From Nocardia shimofusensis NBRC 100134 (GTDB taxonomy: Bacteria > Actinomycetota > Actinomycetes > Mycobacteriales > Mycobacteriaceae): DNA of 64,000 nt. The notes below the pieces were generated by a model that was not told the DNA's origin, did not search any database, and was given only the letters and a program-made list of their open reading frames with translations. A program made the position numbers and the translations under genes. Each line of letters opens with the position of its first letter. Positions within the stretch are counted from its first letter, which is position 1. The stretch covers positions 1 to 64,000 of the forward strand of contig NZ_BDBT01000008.1 of NCBI RefSeq assembly GCF_001613125.1, read 5' to 3'. Shown piece by piece: positions 27,815 through 35,892 of the stretch.

Positions 27815-29547
27815 CGGGCCTCCTCCTGCGCGCCGAGCTGCGACGCCACGATCTCCTGGTATTCGGGGCAGTCGCGCAGCAACTGTTCGTGGGTGCCGAT
27901 GCCCGCCATGCGCCCGTCCTCGAGCACCACGATCTGGTCGGCGTCGCGAATGGTGGACACCCGCTGCGCGACGATGATCACCGCGGCATCGCGGGTCACC
28001 GGCCGCAGCGCCGCGCGCAACCGGGCGTCGGTGGCGATGTCCAGCGCGGAGAACGAATCGTCGAACACATAGATCCTGGGCCTGCGCACCAGCGCCCGCG
28101 CGATGGCCAGGCGCTGGCGCTGACCGCCCGAGACCGTGGTGCCGCCCTGGGCCACCGGAGTCTCGAGGCCTTCGGCCATCTCCCGCACGAAGTCGGCGGC
28201 CTGGGCGACCTCGAGCGCCTCCCACAGCTGCTCGTCGGTGGCCGCGGGATCGCCGTAGCGAAGGTTGCTCGCGACCGTCCCGGAGAACAGGTAGGCCTTC
28301 TGCGGGACCAGGCCGATCTGCTCGCGCAGGATCTCCAGATCGAGTTCGCGCACGTCGGTGCCGCCGATGCGGACCACGCCGGCGGTGACGTCGATCAGCC
28401 GCGGCACCAGCCCGACCAGGGTGGTCTTACCCGCTCCGGTGGAACCGACGATCGCCGTAGTGGTGCCCGGCTCGACGCTGAAACCGATGCCACTGAGCAC
28501 CGGCTTCTCCGCGCCGGGATAGGCGAACTCGGCGCCCGCGAACTCCACCCTGCCCGGATCACCGGCGAACGGCTGCGGGAATTCCGGTTCGCGCACCGAG
28601 GATTCGGTGTCGAGCACGGTACCGATGCGGTCGGCCGAGACCGCCGCGCGCGGGGCCATCACCGCCATGAAGGACGCCATCATCACCGCCATCAGGATCT
28701 GCATGATGTAGGACAGCATCGCGGTGAGCGAGCCGATCTCCAGCTCGCCCTGGTCGATCAGATGACCGCCGAACCAGATGACGCCGACGGTGGTGAGGTT
28801 GCTGATCAGCAGCACGGCCGGGAACATCAGCGCCATCAGCCTGCCTACCCGCAGCGAGGCTTCGGTGAGATCGCTGTTGGCCAGGCTGAAACGCCAGATC
28901 TCCTGGCGTTCGCGCACGAAGGCGCGCACCACCCGGATGCCGGTGATCTGCTCACGCAGCACCCGGTTGACCGCGTCGATGCGTTCCTGCACCGCGCGGA
29001 AGCCGGGCACCAGCTTCACCACCACGAGTCCCATCGCCAGCGCCAGCGCGGGCACCGCGATCACCAGCAGCCAGGACAGCTTCATGTCCTCGCGAACCGC
29101 CATGACGATGCCGCCGACGCACATGATCGGGGCCATCACCAGCACCGTCACCGACATCACGACCAGCAGCTGCACCTGCTGCACGTCGTTGGTGTTGCGG
29201 GTGATCAGCGAGGGCGCGCCGAACAGGCCGACCTCGCGGGCGGAGAAGGTACCGACCCGATGCACCAGCGCGGCGCGCAGATCGCGACCCGCGCTCATGG
29301 CCGCCTGCGCGCCGAGGAACACCGAGGAGGCCGAGGCCACGATCTGCACCACCGTCACCGCCAGCATCCACAGGCCGGTGTCCCAGATGTAGCCGATATC
29401 GCCCTTGGTCACGCCGTTGTCGATGAGATCGGCGTTCAGGCTGGGCAGGTAGAGCATGGCGATGACCGAAACCAGCTGGAGCGCGACGACCCCCGCCAGC
29501 TGTGCGCGGTACGGGGACAGAAACGTCCTGAGCAGTCTGATCAACAT
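27811..29547 (-). CDS. ABC exporter half-transporter, first subunit
   Basis: Predicted 578 residues with the same domain order as its partner. Walker A is GSTGAGKTT and the signature VSGGQRQR is normal, but Walker B reads YVFDDSFSALD, so the catalytic glutamate is replaced by aspartate. Together with the partner's altered signature this gives one degenerate and one active ATP site, as in heterodimeric exporters such as TM287/288 and BmrCD. ATG 29547 (MLIRLLRTFLSPYR) begins just before the first helix. Confidence 0.92.
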   Translation of the reverse strand: MLIRLLRTFLSPYRAQLAGVVALQLVSVIAMLYLPSLNADLIDNGVTKGDIGYIWDTGLWMLAVTVVQIVASASSVFLGAQAAMSAGRDLRAALVHRVGTFSAREVGLFGAPSLITRNTNDVQQVQLLVVMSVTVLVMAPIMCVGGIVMAVREDMKLSWLLVIAVPALALAMGLVVVKLVPGFRAVQERIDAVNRVLREQITGIRVVRAFVRERQEIWRFSLANSDLTEASLRVGRLMALMFPAVLLISNLTTVGVIWFGGHLIDQGELEIGSLTAMLSYIMQILMAVMMASFMAVMAPRAAVSADRIGTVLDTESSVREPEFPQPFAGDPGRVEFAGAEFAYPGAEKPVLSGIGFSVEPGTTTAIVGSTGAGKTTLVGLVPRLIDVTAGVVRIGGTDVRELDLEILREQIGLVPQKAYLFSGTVASNLRYGDPAATDEQLWEALEVAQAADFVREMAEGLETPVAQGGTTVSGGQRQRLAIARALVRRPRIYVFDDSFSALDIATDARLRAALRPVTRDAAVIIVAQRVSTIRDADQIVVLEDGRMAGIGTHEQLLRDCPEYQEIVASQLGAQEEAR

Positions 29548-29589
29548 GATGGGAGGGAGGCTACCGCCAAAACGACGCGCCCGCCCCTA

Positions 29590-29659
29590 CGTTTCGCCCA
29601 GAGCTCACCTGTGCGTTTCGCGCGGAGCTCACTGCGCGTTTCGCGCGGAGATCGCCTCC
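29590..29659. repeat. Three imperfect direct repeats with core GCGTTTCGCGCGGAG
   Basis: Copies at about 29590-29611 (CGTTTCGCCCAGAGCTCACC), 29614-29635 (GCGTTTCGCGCGGAGCTCAC) and 29636-29657 (GCGTTTCGCGCGGAGATCGC), spaced 22-24 bases. They lie between the exporter start and the Rrf2 stop, in the likely exporter promoter. They could be a regulator-binding array. Confidence 0.6.
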
Positions 29660-29683
29660 TGTCGCGCAGAAACACCGTCCGGC

Positions 29684-30148
29684 TCAGCGCCTGGCCCAGG
29701 CTCCCGGGTCGGCGGTGAGCGCGCCGACGAATTCCGGCAGCCGGTCGGTGACCACCTGCTCGATCGAGACGTCTTCGAGGACCGCGCGGATGTTCACCCG
29801 CAGCGCGATCCACACCCGCTGCAACGGCGCGGCCGCGCCCTCGTAGCGCACGTCCTCCGGGCGTTCGCCGCGCACCGAGGCCAACGGACCCTCGACCGCA
29901 CGGATGACATCGGCGATGGAGATCTCGGCGGCGGGCCGGGCCAGGCGGTACCCGCCGTCGGGGCCGCGCCTGCTGGTCACCAGTTCGGCGCGGCGCAGTT
30001 CGGCCAGCACCGTCTCGAGCACCTTGGTCGGAATATGCTGGGCCGAGGCGATGGTCTCGGCCTTGACCTTGGCCATCGGCGCGGCCGAAACCCGTGCGAT
30101 CTCGACCAGGGTGCGCACCGCGTAGTCGACCTTCGCGGTGATGTGCAC
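29684..30148 (-). CDS. Rrf2 family transcriptional regulator (cysteine-free)
   Basis: Predicted 154 residues with the Rrf2 winged helix: MHITAKVDYAVRTLVEIA, a recognition region IPTKVLETVLAELRRAELVTSRRGPDGGYRLARP, and a dimerisation helix. The three cysteines that hold an Fe-S cluster in IscR or NsrR are absent, so it senses something else or only a protein partner. It starts at GTG 30148. It lies between a TetR gene and the exporter operon, all on the minus strand. Confidence 0.92.
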   Translation of the reverse strand: MHITAKVDYAVRTLVEIARVSAAPMAKVKAETIASAQHIPTKVLETVLAELRRAELVTSRRGPDGGYRLARPAAEISIADVIRAVEGPLASVRGERPEDVRYEGAAAPLQRVWIALRVNIRAVLEDVSIEQVVTDRLPEFVGALTADPGAWARR

Positions 30149-30207
30149 GACGGACTCCCTGGTGTATCGGCGTATTCGCCTGCGGACGGGCCGGCGACAG
30201 GTCGAAT

Positions 30208-30801
30208 CTACGCGGTGGCGGGAACGCTCAGCACAGAGGTCGCCGCGTCGAGCAACGTGGTCTCGAGTAGTTCGGCGCGGACTCCCGGGACGTATTCCTG
30301 CGATGTCAGCGCGGCGCTGAGCACCGAGATGGCGGCGGCGGCGCGCACCCGTGCCTCGTCGGTCGCGTCCGGCCCGGCCAGCCAGTCGGTGAGTACCTTG
30401 CCGGATTCCAGGACGTCGGGATAGCGCTCCGACAGCGCGTTGTACACCGCGACCGCGTCACGCACGCACATCGTGCCCGCGTCGCGGTGCCGGACCATGC
30501 CGCGCAGATAGTCGCCCAACACCCGCCGCACGTTCTCGGCATCGTGCGCCAACCCGTCGATGTCGGCGATCACCGCGCGGATGTTCTCCACGACCGGGTC
30601 GATGATCGCGAGCAATAGATCGAGCTTGGAGGGATAGTGATAGTAGAGGGATGCCTTTGTGATCCCTACCGCATCGGCGACCTCGCGCAAGCTCGTCTGT
30701 TCGAAACCTTTGCTACCGAACAACTCCACCGCGGCGTCACGAATCGCCATTTTGGTGCCGCCACCTGCGATGATGCTTTCGGCTGCGTCTGGTTGGGCCA
30801 T
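30208..30801 (-). CDS. TetR family transcriptional repressor
   Basis: Predicted 197 residues. The N-terminal HTH shows AIRDAAVELFGSKGFEQTSLREVADAVGITKASLYYHYPSK in the standard TetR arrangement. The C-terminal ligand domain is variable. It is transcribed divergently from the mmpL-type gene 200 bases away, and two overlapping palindromes lie between them. Control of both genes by this repressor is the natural reading. Confidence 0.92.
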   Translation of the reverse strand: MAQPDAAESIIAGGGTKMAIRDAAVELFGSKGFEQTSLREVADAVGITKASLYYHYPSKLDLLLAIIDPVVENIRAVIADIDGLAHDAENVRRVLGDYLRGMVRHRDAGTMCVRDAVAVYNALSERYPDVLESGKVLTDWLAGPDATDEARVRAAAAISVLSAALTSQEYVPGVRAELLETTLLDAATSVLSVPATA

Positions 30802-30856
30802 CCGATGATCCTCTCACCCCGGCCCTTCGCTGTTGGCCGGGTCACGAAAACTGAGG

Positions 30857-30903
30857 TTGTTCCTCCGCTTAGTCGATAGGTAGTCTACCTACCGCACGGT
30901 AGG
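30857..30903 (+). promoter_or_regulatory. Promoter with two overlapping palindromic operators
   Basis: TTGTTC at 30857-30862 and TAGTCT at 30881-30886 form a possible promoter with 18-base spacing toward the MmpL gene. A perfect palindrome TAGGTAG-T-CTACCTA covers 30877-30891 and overlaps the -10. A second, CCTACCG-CA-CGGTAGG, covers 30888-30903. Both share the TAGGTAG/CCTACC core expected of a TetR-type operator pair. Confidence 0.65.
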
Positions 30904-31003
30904 CAGGAGCGGTTGTGGAGGCGGGGCAGACGGATGCCCCGCGAGTGCTGTCTACAGAAGCCATGAACGAGCACGTCCCAGTCGTCACTAGGAGAAACCA
31001 CTC

Positions 31004-33295
31004 GTGTCCGTCTATCTGTACCGATTCGGGAAGTTCGCTTTCCGCCGCAAATGGATAGTGCTGCCCATCTGGCTCGTCCTGCTCGGAGTTCTCGGCGCGC
31101 TCGGCGCGCAGCTGAGCAAACCGATGAGCAACGACTTCAGCATGCCCTCGCTGCCCTCCGAGCGCGCCACCGAAATCCTCGACAAGCACTTCCCGGGGGC
31201 CTCCTCGGCCTTCCAGCTCGACGCGGTCACCGGCACCTACGTCATCGCCGCCCCCGAGGGCCAGAAGCTGACCGACCCGGCCAACCGGGCCGCGGTCGAC
31301 GCCTTCGTCGCGAGCCTCGGGCAGTTCGACCTCGTCGATCACGCCAAGCCGGTGACCAACCCGATCCTGGCCGCCGAGGCGATGGGCTGCCTGACCGCAC
31401 CCGACCCCGCCACCTGCACTGGGGCGCCGCTGAACGTGCTGAACGCCGAGGCGCCGAACTCGGTGGCGGTGATCGCGGTGCCGTTCACCATCGCCTCCTT
31501 CGCCGATGTCACCCCCGAGAACCGCGAGGCCGCCTACGACGTGGCCGACGCCGCGCGTGCGGCCGGGCTGACCGTGGAACTCAGCGGCAGCATCGCGCAG
31601 GAGGAGAACCAGCCCAGCGGTCAGGCCGAGATGATCGGCATGGCCGTGGCACTGGTCGTCATGATCGTCGGCTTCGGCGCGATCGTGGCCGCCTTCGTCC
31701 CGATCATCACCGCCATCGCCGGACTCGGCGCGGCCATCTCGGTGGTCACCCTCGGCACCTCCTTCATGGAGATCCCCAGCTTCACCACCTTCCTGGCCTC
31801 GATGATCGGCATCGCGCTGTCCATCGACTACGCGCTGTTCATCGTCTCGCGCTACAAACACGAACTGACCGTTCAGGATTCGCCCGAGGAAGCCGCGGGC
31901 ATCGCCCTGGGCACCGCGGGCTCGGCGGTCGTGTTCGCCGGTCTGACCGTGATCATCGCGCTGGCCGGGCTGAGCATCGTCGGCGTGCAGTTCCTGACCT
32001 TCATGGGTCTGGGCGGCGCCATCGCCGCCGCGTTCGCCGTGATCACCGCCATCACCCTGATGCCCGCGCTGCTCGGCGCGTTCGGCCGCTTCCTGTTCAC
32101 CCCGAAGCTGCCGTTCATCGCCGAGCACGACCCCGAGGACGACTCGACGGTCACCAACGGCATGCGGTTCGGGCGCCTTCTCGGCAAGGCCCCGTGGGTC
32201 GCGGTCGTGCTCAGCGTGATCGTCCTCGGCGCCCTGGCCGCCCCCGCCGCGAACCTGAACCTCGGTCTGCCCGGCGAGGACGCCATGCCGACGGACTCCA
32301 CCGTCCGCAAGGCCTACGAGCTGCGCACCGAAGGCTTCGGCGAAGGCAGCAACGGTGTGCTCAACGTGGTCGTCGACCTGGAGAACGTGCCGGGCGACCG
32401 GCGCGAGGAAGCCGTGAACGCGCTGCGCGACCGGCTGGCCGGTTACCCGGACATGGACTACGTGACCACGCCGATGATCAGCGAGAACGGCGCGGGCGCC
32501 ATGCTCGACGCCGTGCCGAAGGCGGGTCCGAACAACCAGGCCACCAAGGATCTGGTCGCTTCCGCTCGCGACGCCGAGGCCGAACTGAACGCGCAGTACG
32601 GCATGGAGTACGGCATCACCGGCCCCACCGCCATCTACGCCGACATCGACCACGTACTGCTCAGCAAGATCGTCCCCTACCTGGCCATCGTGGCGAGCGC
32701 GGCGTTCGTGCTGCTGATCCTGGTGTTCCGTTCCATCCTGGTGCCGCTGACCGCCGCCATGGGCTTCCTGCTCTCGATGGCGGCCACCTTCGGCGCGACG
32801 GTGCTGATCTTCCAGGAGGGCGCCTTCGGCCTGATCTCCGATCCGCACCCGATCGTCAGCTTCCTGCCGATCATGTTGATCGGCTTGGTGTTCGGCCTGG
32901 CGATGGACTATCAGGTGTTCCTGGTGACCCGCATGCGCGAGGAGTTCGTGCACGGCAAGTCGCCGACCGAGGCCGTCGTCTCCGGCTACCACCACGGCGC
33001 CCGCGTGGTGACCGCGGCGGCGATCATCATGATCTCGGTGTTCGCCTCGTTCATGCTCGAACCCGACGTCACCGTGAAGTCCTTCGGCTTCGCGCTCGCC
33101 GCGGGCGTGCTGTTCGACGCCTTCGTGGTGCGCATGGTGCTGATCCCGGCCCTGCTGGTGATCATGGGCAAGTGGTCGTGGTGGATGCCGGCGTGGCTGG
33201 ACCGCATCCTGCCCGAGATCGATGTGGAGGGCGCCAAGCTGCGCGACCTGCAGCAGCCCGCAGGCGCGACGAACAAGGAACCGGTCGGCGTCTGA
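31004..33295 (+). CDS. MMPL/RND family transporter
   Basis: Predicted 763 residues with the RND layout: one N-terminal helix, a periplasmic loop (about residues 40-200), a helix bundle (about 205-370), a second loop and helix bundle (about 545-740). The recurrent pattern GIALSIDYALFIVSRYKHEL and GLVFGLAMDYQVFLVTRMREEF marks the conserved Asp-Tyr pairs used for proton coupling. GTG 31004 follows CTAGGAG. MmpL proteins export lipids or siderophores in mycolic-acid bacteria. The adjacent TetR gene and palindromes suggest inducible expression. Confidence 0.93.
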   Translation: MSVYLYRFGKFAFRRKWIVLPIWLVLLGVLGALGAQLSKPMSNDFSMPSLPSERATEILDKHFPGASSAFQLDAVTGTYVIAAPEGQKLTDPANRAAVDAFVASLGQFDLVDHAKPVTNPILAAEAMGCLTAPDPATCTGAPLNVLNAEAPNSVAVIAVPFTIASFADVTPENREAAYDVADAARAAGLTVELSGSIAQEENQPSGQAEMIGMAVALVVMIVGFGAIVAAFVPIITAIAGLGAAISVVTLGTSFMEIPSFTTFLASMIGIALSIDYALFIVSRYKHELTVQDSPEEAAGIALGTAGSAVVFAGLTVIIALAGLSIVGVQFLTFMGLGGAIAAAFAVITAITLMPALLGAFGRFLFTPKLPFIAEHDPEDDSTVTNGMRFGRLLGKAPWVAVVLSVIVLGALAAPAANLNLGLPGEDAMPTDSTVRKAYELRTEGFGEGSNGVLNVVVDLENVPGDRREEAVNALRDRLAGYPDMDYVTTPMISENGAGAMLDAVPKAGPNNQATKDLVASARDAEAELNAQYGMEYGITGPTAIYADIDHVLLSKIVPYLAIVASAAFVLLILVFRSILVPLTAAMGFLLSMAATFGATVLIFQEGAFGLISDPHPIVSFLPIMLIGLVFGLAMDYQVFLVTRMREEFVHGKSPTEAVVSGYHHGARVVTAAAIIMISVFASFMLEPDVTVKSFGFALAAGVLFDAFVVRMVLIPALLVIMGKWSWWMPAWLDRILPEIDVEGAKLRDLQQPAGATNKEPVGV

Positions 33296-33309
33296 TCCGA
33301 TCCGACCGG

Positions 33310-33343
33310 CAACGGCCCCGCACCTCGAGGTGCGGGGCCGTTG
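33310..33343 (+). terminator. Terminator after the MMPL gene
   Basis: A perfect 34-base palindrome centred at 33326/33327 (CAACGGCCCCGCACC and its complement), 14 bases past the stop. The central CTCGAG would form the loop. Confidence 0.85.
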
Positions 33344-33375
33344 TCGGTTCTGCGAACTGTGGCCGCTTCCCGGAA

Positions 33376-33597
33376 CTACGGGCTGGGCTCCCCGATCTCG
33401 GGTAGCTCGGGCACCTCGCAATCATCGATCTTCGGATTGACGCCCATGTAATTGAGCGGCCCGGCGATGACCGTGACCGCGAGGGTTCCGAACCCCGCGC
33501 AATCGCTCGGCCCGCTACCTTCGAAGTAATCCCGCTGCGCTGCCGCGACCACACCTACGAACAACCAGATCAGGACAATCGCACTGCCAATTCTCAT
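33376..33597 (-). CDS. Small membrane protein, paralogue 1
   Basis: Predicted 73 residues: MRIGSAIVLIWLFVGVVAA is one transmembrane helix, followed by QRDYFEGSGPSDC and the segment VTVIAGPLNYMGVNPKI. Nearly the same protein is encoded 100 bases upstream, so the two arose by tandem duplication. The tail is Pro/Glu-rich. Function is unknown; similar small proteins occur in other actinobacteria. Confidence 0.75.
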   Translation of the reverse strand: MRIGSAIVLIWLFVGVVAAAQRDYFEGSGPSDCAGFGTLAVTVIAGPLNYMGVNPKIDDCEVPELPEIGEPSP

Positions 33598-33703
33598 GTG
33601 ACCGACGCCCATCCCTCCGACTCGGGCGATCCGGCAACGCCCCCGCCTCGATCACAACTATCCCCGAGCGCCCCCCGCCGTGCCGCCACACCGCGCAAAA
33701 TCA

Positions 33704-33913
33704 CTACGGACTCGGTTGCGGCACATCCACATCGCAGTCCGCGATCTTCGGGTTCACGCCCATGTAGTTGAGCGGCCCGGCGATCACGGTGACCGCGATG
33801 GTGCCGAACCCGGCGCAGTCGACCGGCCCGCTGCTGTCGAAGTAGTCCCGCTGCACCGCGGCCACCACGCCGATCACCAGCCAGATCAGAACAATCGCAC
33901 TTCCAATTCTCAT
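33704..33913 (-). CDS. Small membrane protein, paralogue 2
   Basis: Predicted 69 residues, about 80 percent identical to the downstream copy (MRIGSAIVLIWLVIGVVAAVQRDYF, then VTVIAGPLNYMGVNPKI). Both keep the two cysteines (one in the middle, one near the end), which could pair outside the membrane. The bases just upstream of both ATG codons are also alike. ATG 33913 is chosen to match paralogue 1. Confidence 0.75.
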   Translation of the reverse strand: MRIGSAIVLIWLVIGVVAAVQRDYFDSSGPVDCAGFGTIAVTVIAGPLNYMGVNPKIADCDVDVPQPSP

Positions 33914-34091
33914 GTCACTCTCGCGCATCGTTCTTGCGGACGGTTCGGCGGCGCACCCGGCGCCCCGTCCCCTTCCCGCTGCCAACGACAGCGGGATACC
34001 CGATCACGCCCGATTCACGCGGGAAGTTCGATTCGCGAGGATCACGGATCGGCTCGCGGCAGTCCACACCGGCACAGCGGCCCGGAAACGG

Positions 34092-35021
34092 CTACGACCG
34101 CGCGGACGCGGCACGCTCGAGCATGCCCGCGCGCTCGACCAACAGCGCCGCCGCGCCGACAGGCGGAGAGCCGCGCCGCCACACCGCGCGGAACTTGCGG
34201 GTGAGCTTGTCCGCCTCGGCCGTGCGGACCTCCACCAGGGTGCCCGCGGCCAGGTGGGTCGCGGCGATCAGCCGGCTGAGCACCGCGGGCGCCATGCCCG
34301 ACTCCACCGCAGCCACGATGGCCGCCGCCGAGCCGAGTTCGGCGGCGGGTCCGGCGGGCGGCGCCTGCGCGGCGAGCAGGTCCCACACAGTGTCCCGGGT
34401 GCCCGAGCCCGGCTCACGCCACAGCAGCGCGGTCCTCGCCAGCTCGCGCAGAGTCACCGGGCGGGCCCGGCCCGCCCACGGGTGCCCCGGGGCCACGACC
34501 ACGATCAGTTCGTCCACGCCGAGCACCCGGCTGCTCAGCCCGGTGGGCGGATGCGGGCCTTCGACGAAGCCGAGGTCGGCCGCTCCCTCGCGGACCAGCG
34601 TCGCGACCTGTGCCGAGTTCTCCACCTCGAGGGACACCACCACCTCCGGCCGATCTGCCCGCAGGGCCGCCAGCCAGTACGGAACACGATGGTCGGCAAT
34701 GGTTTTCGAGGCGGCGATACGGAGTTTGGCCGCGCCGACCGCGCGTAGGCCCTCCACCTCCGCCATCAGCTCCCCCGCGGCGATCAGCAACCGCCTGGCC
34801 TGTCCGACCACGGCGTGGCCGGCCTCGGTGAGCACCGACCCGGTCGGGCCGCGATCCACCAGAGTCAATCGCAGCCGCCGCTCCAAAGCGCTGACCCGCA
34901 TACTCGCCGCGGGCTGAGTGATGCCGTGCCTGCGCGCCGCCGCGCCGAGACTGCCCAATTCGGCCACCGACACCAGCAGGTCGAGGACCTCCAGGTCGGG
35001 TGTTCCGGGCGGCAGGGTCAT
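34092..35021 (-). CDS. LysR family transcriptional regulator, last gene of the organosulfur-type operon
   Basis: Predicted 309 residues. The N-terminal HTH is SLGAAARRHGITQPAASMRVSALERRLRLTLVDR; a periplasmic-binding-type effector domain follows (LRIAASKTIADHRVPYWLAAL). The ATG at 35021 is 7 bases past the Mrp stop, so the gene is probably read as the last member of the eleven-gene operon. LysR proteins such as CysB and Cbl control sulfur assimilation elsewhere, which fits but does not prove a sulfur role. Confidence 0.9.
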   Translation of the reverse strand: MTLPPGTPDLEVLDLLVSVAELGSLGAAARRHGITQPAASMRVSALERRLRLTLVDRGPTGSVLTEAGHAVVGQARRLLIAAGELMAEVEGLRAVGAAKLRIAASKTIADHRVPYWLAALRADRPEVVVSLEVENSAQVATLVREGAADLGFVEGPHPPTGLSSRVLGVDELIVVVAPGHPWAGRARPVTLRELARTALLWREPGSGTRDTVWDLLAAQAPPAGPAAELGSAAAIVAAVESGMAPAVLSRLIAATHLAAGTLVEVRTAEADKLTRKFRAVWRRGSPPVGAAALLVERAGMLERAASARS

Positions 35022-35028
35022 GGTCCGA

Positions 35029-35892
35029 TTATCCGGCCGTGGACAGCGAGCACGACGACGCCCGGCCGCACCCGGCGCCCGCACTCGCCGGGCCTGCCAC
35101 CGATACCGGTAACGCCATCCCCGACAGCCCACGACGGTCCGCCCGCAGCGCGCCGGCCAGCGCGTCGAAGGCCGACGCCACGGGCGAGCTCGGGTCGGCG
35201 ATCACCATCGGTATGCCCTCGTCGCCTGCCGCGCCCACCGCCGGATCGAAGGGAATCCGCCCCAGTATCGGGCAGGCAGCGCCGAGCAGGTCGGTGAGCG
35301 CGCGGCTCACCACCGCGGCCCCGCCCGCGCCGAAGAGCTCCTGTCTGCCGCCGTCGGGCGCCTCGTACCAAGCCATGTTCTCCACGATGCCCGCCACCCG
35401 CTGCCCGGTCCGGGCGGCCATCGCGCCCGCACGCTCGGCGATCCGCGCCGCCGCCCGCTGCGGCGTCGTCACCACCAGCAGCTCCGCCTCGGGGAGCAGC
35501 TGAGCCAGCGACAGCGCGATATCGCCGGTGCCCGGCGGCATATCGATCAGCAGCACGTCCGGCTCCCCCCAGGCCACGTCGGCGACCAGCTGACGCAGCG
35601 CCCCGTGCAGCAGCGGGCCGCGCCAGGCGAGCGGGGCATTGTCCTCGGCGAACATGCCCGCCGACATCACCGCGACGCCGAAAGCGTCGGGCGGCACCAT
35701 CTTCGCGTCGACGAGCGCGGGGGCGGTGGTGATCCCGAGCAGCGCGGGCACGGAATGCCCGTGCACATCGGCGTCGAGCACGCCGACCCGAAGCCCGCGC
35801 CGAGCCAGGGTGACCGCGAGATTCACCGTGACACTGGACTTTCCGACGCCGCCTTTGCCCGAGACCACGCAGTACACGCGCGCGGCGGTCAT
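35029..35892 (-). CDS. Mrp/NBP35-type Fe-S cluster carrier ATPase
   Basis: Predicted 287 residues. The deviant Walker A GKGGVGKS is at residues 12-19, with LDADVHGHSVPALLG and LLIDMPPGTGDI following as in ApbC/Mrp proteins. These ATPases carry and deliver Fe-S clusters. It lacks the N-terminal DUF59 domain of longer Mrp proteins. ATG 35892 overlaps the reductase stop by four bases, and the operon encodes two ferredoxins, so it probably loads their clusters. Confidence 0.88.
   Translation of the reverse strand: MTAARVYCVVSGKGGVGKSSVTVNLAVTLARRGLRVGVLDADVHGHSVPALLGITTAPALVDAKMVPPDAFGVAVMSAGMFAEDNAPLAWRGPLLHGALRQLVADVAWGEPDVLLIDMPPGTGDIALSLAQLLPEAELLVVTTPQRAAARIAERAGAMAARTGQRVAGIVENMAWYEAPDGGRQELFGAGGAAVVSRALTDLLGAACPILGRIPFDPAVGAAGDEGIPMVIADPSSPVASAFDALAGALRADRRGLSGMALPVSVAGPASAGAGCGRASSCSLSTAG

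Noticed and set aside
27784..29718. 644-codon plus-strand reading frame over the ABC exporter
   Set aside because: Antisense shadow; the minus-strand frame has complete exporter domains.
30869..33421. 850-codon minus-strand reading frame opposite the MMPL gene
   Set aside because: His/Asp/Gly-rich shadow of the MMPL gene with no domain.
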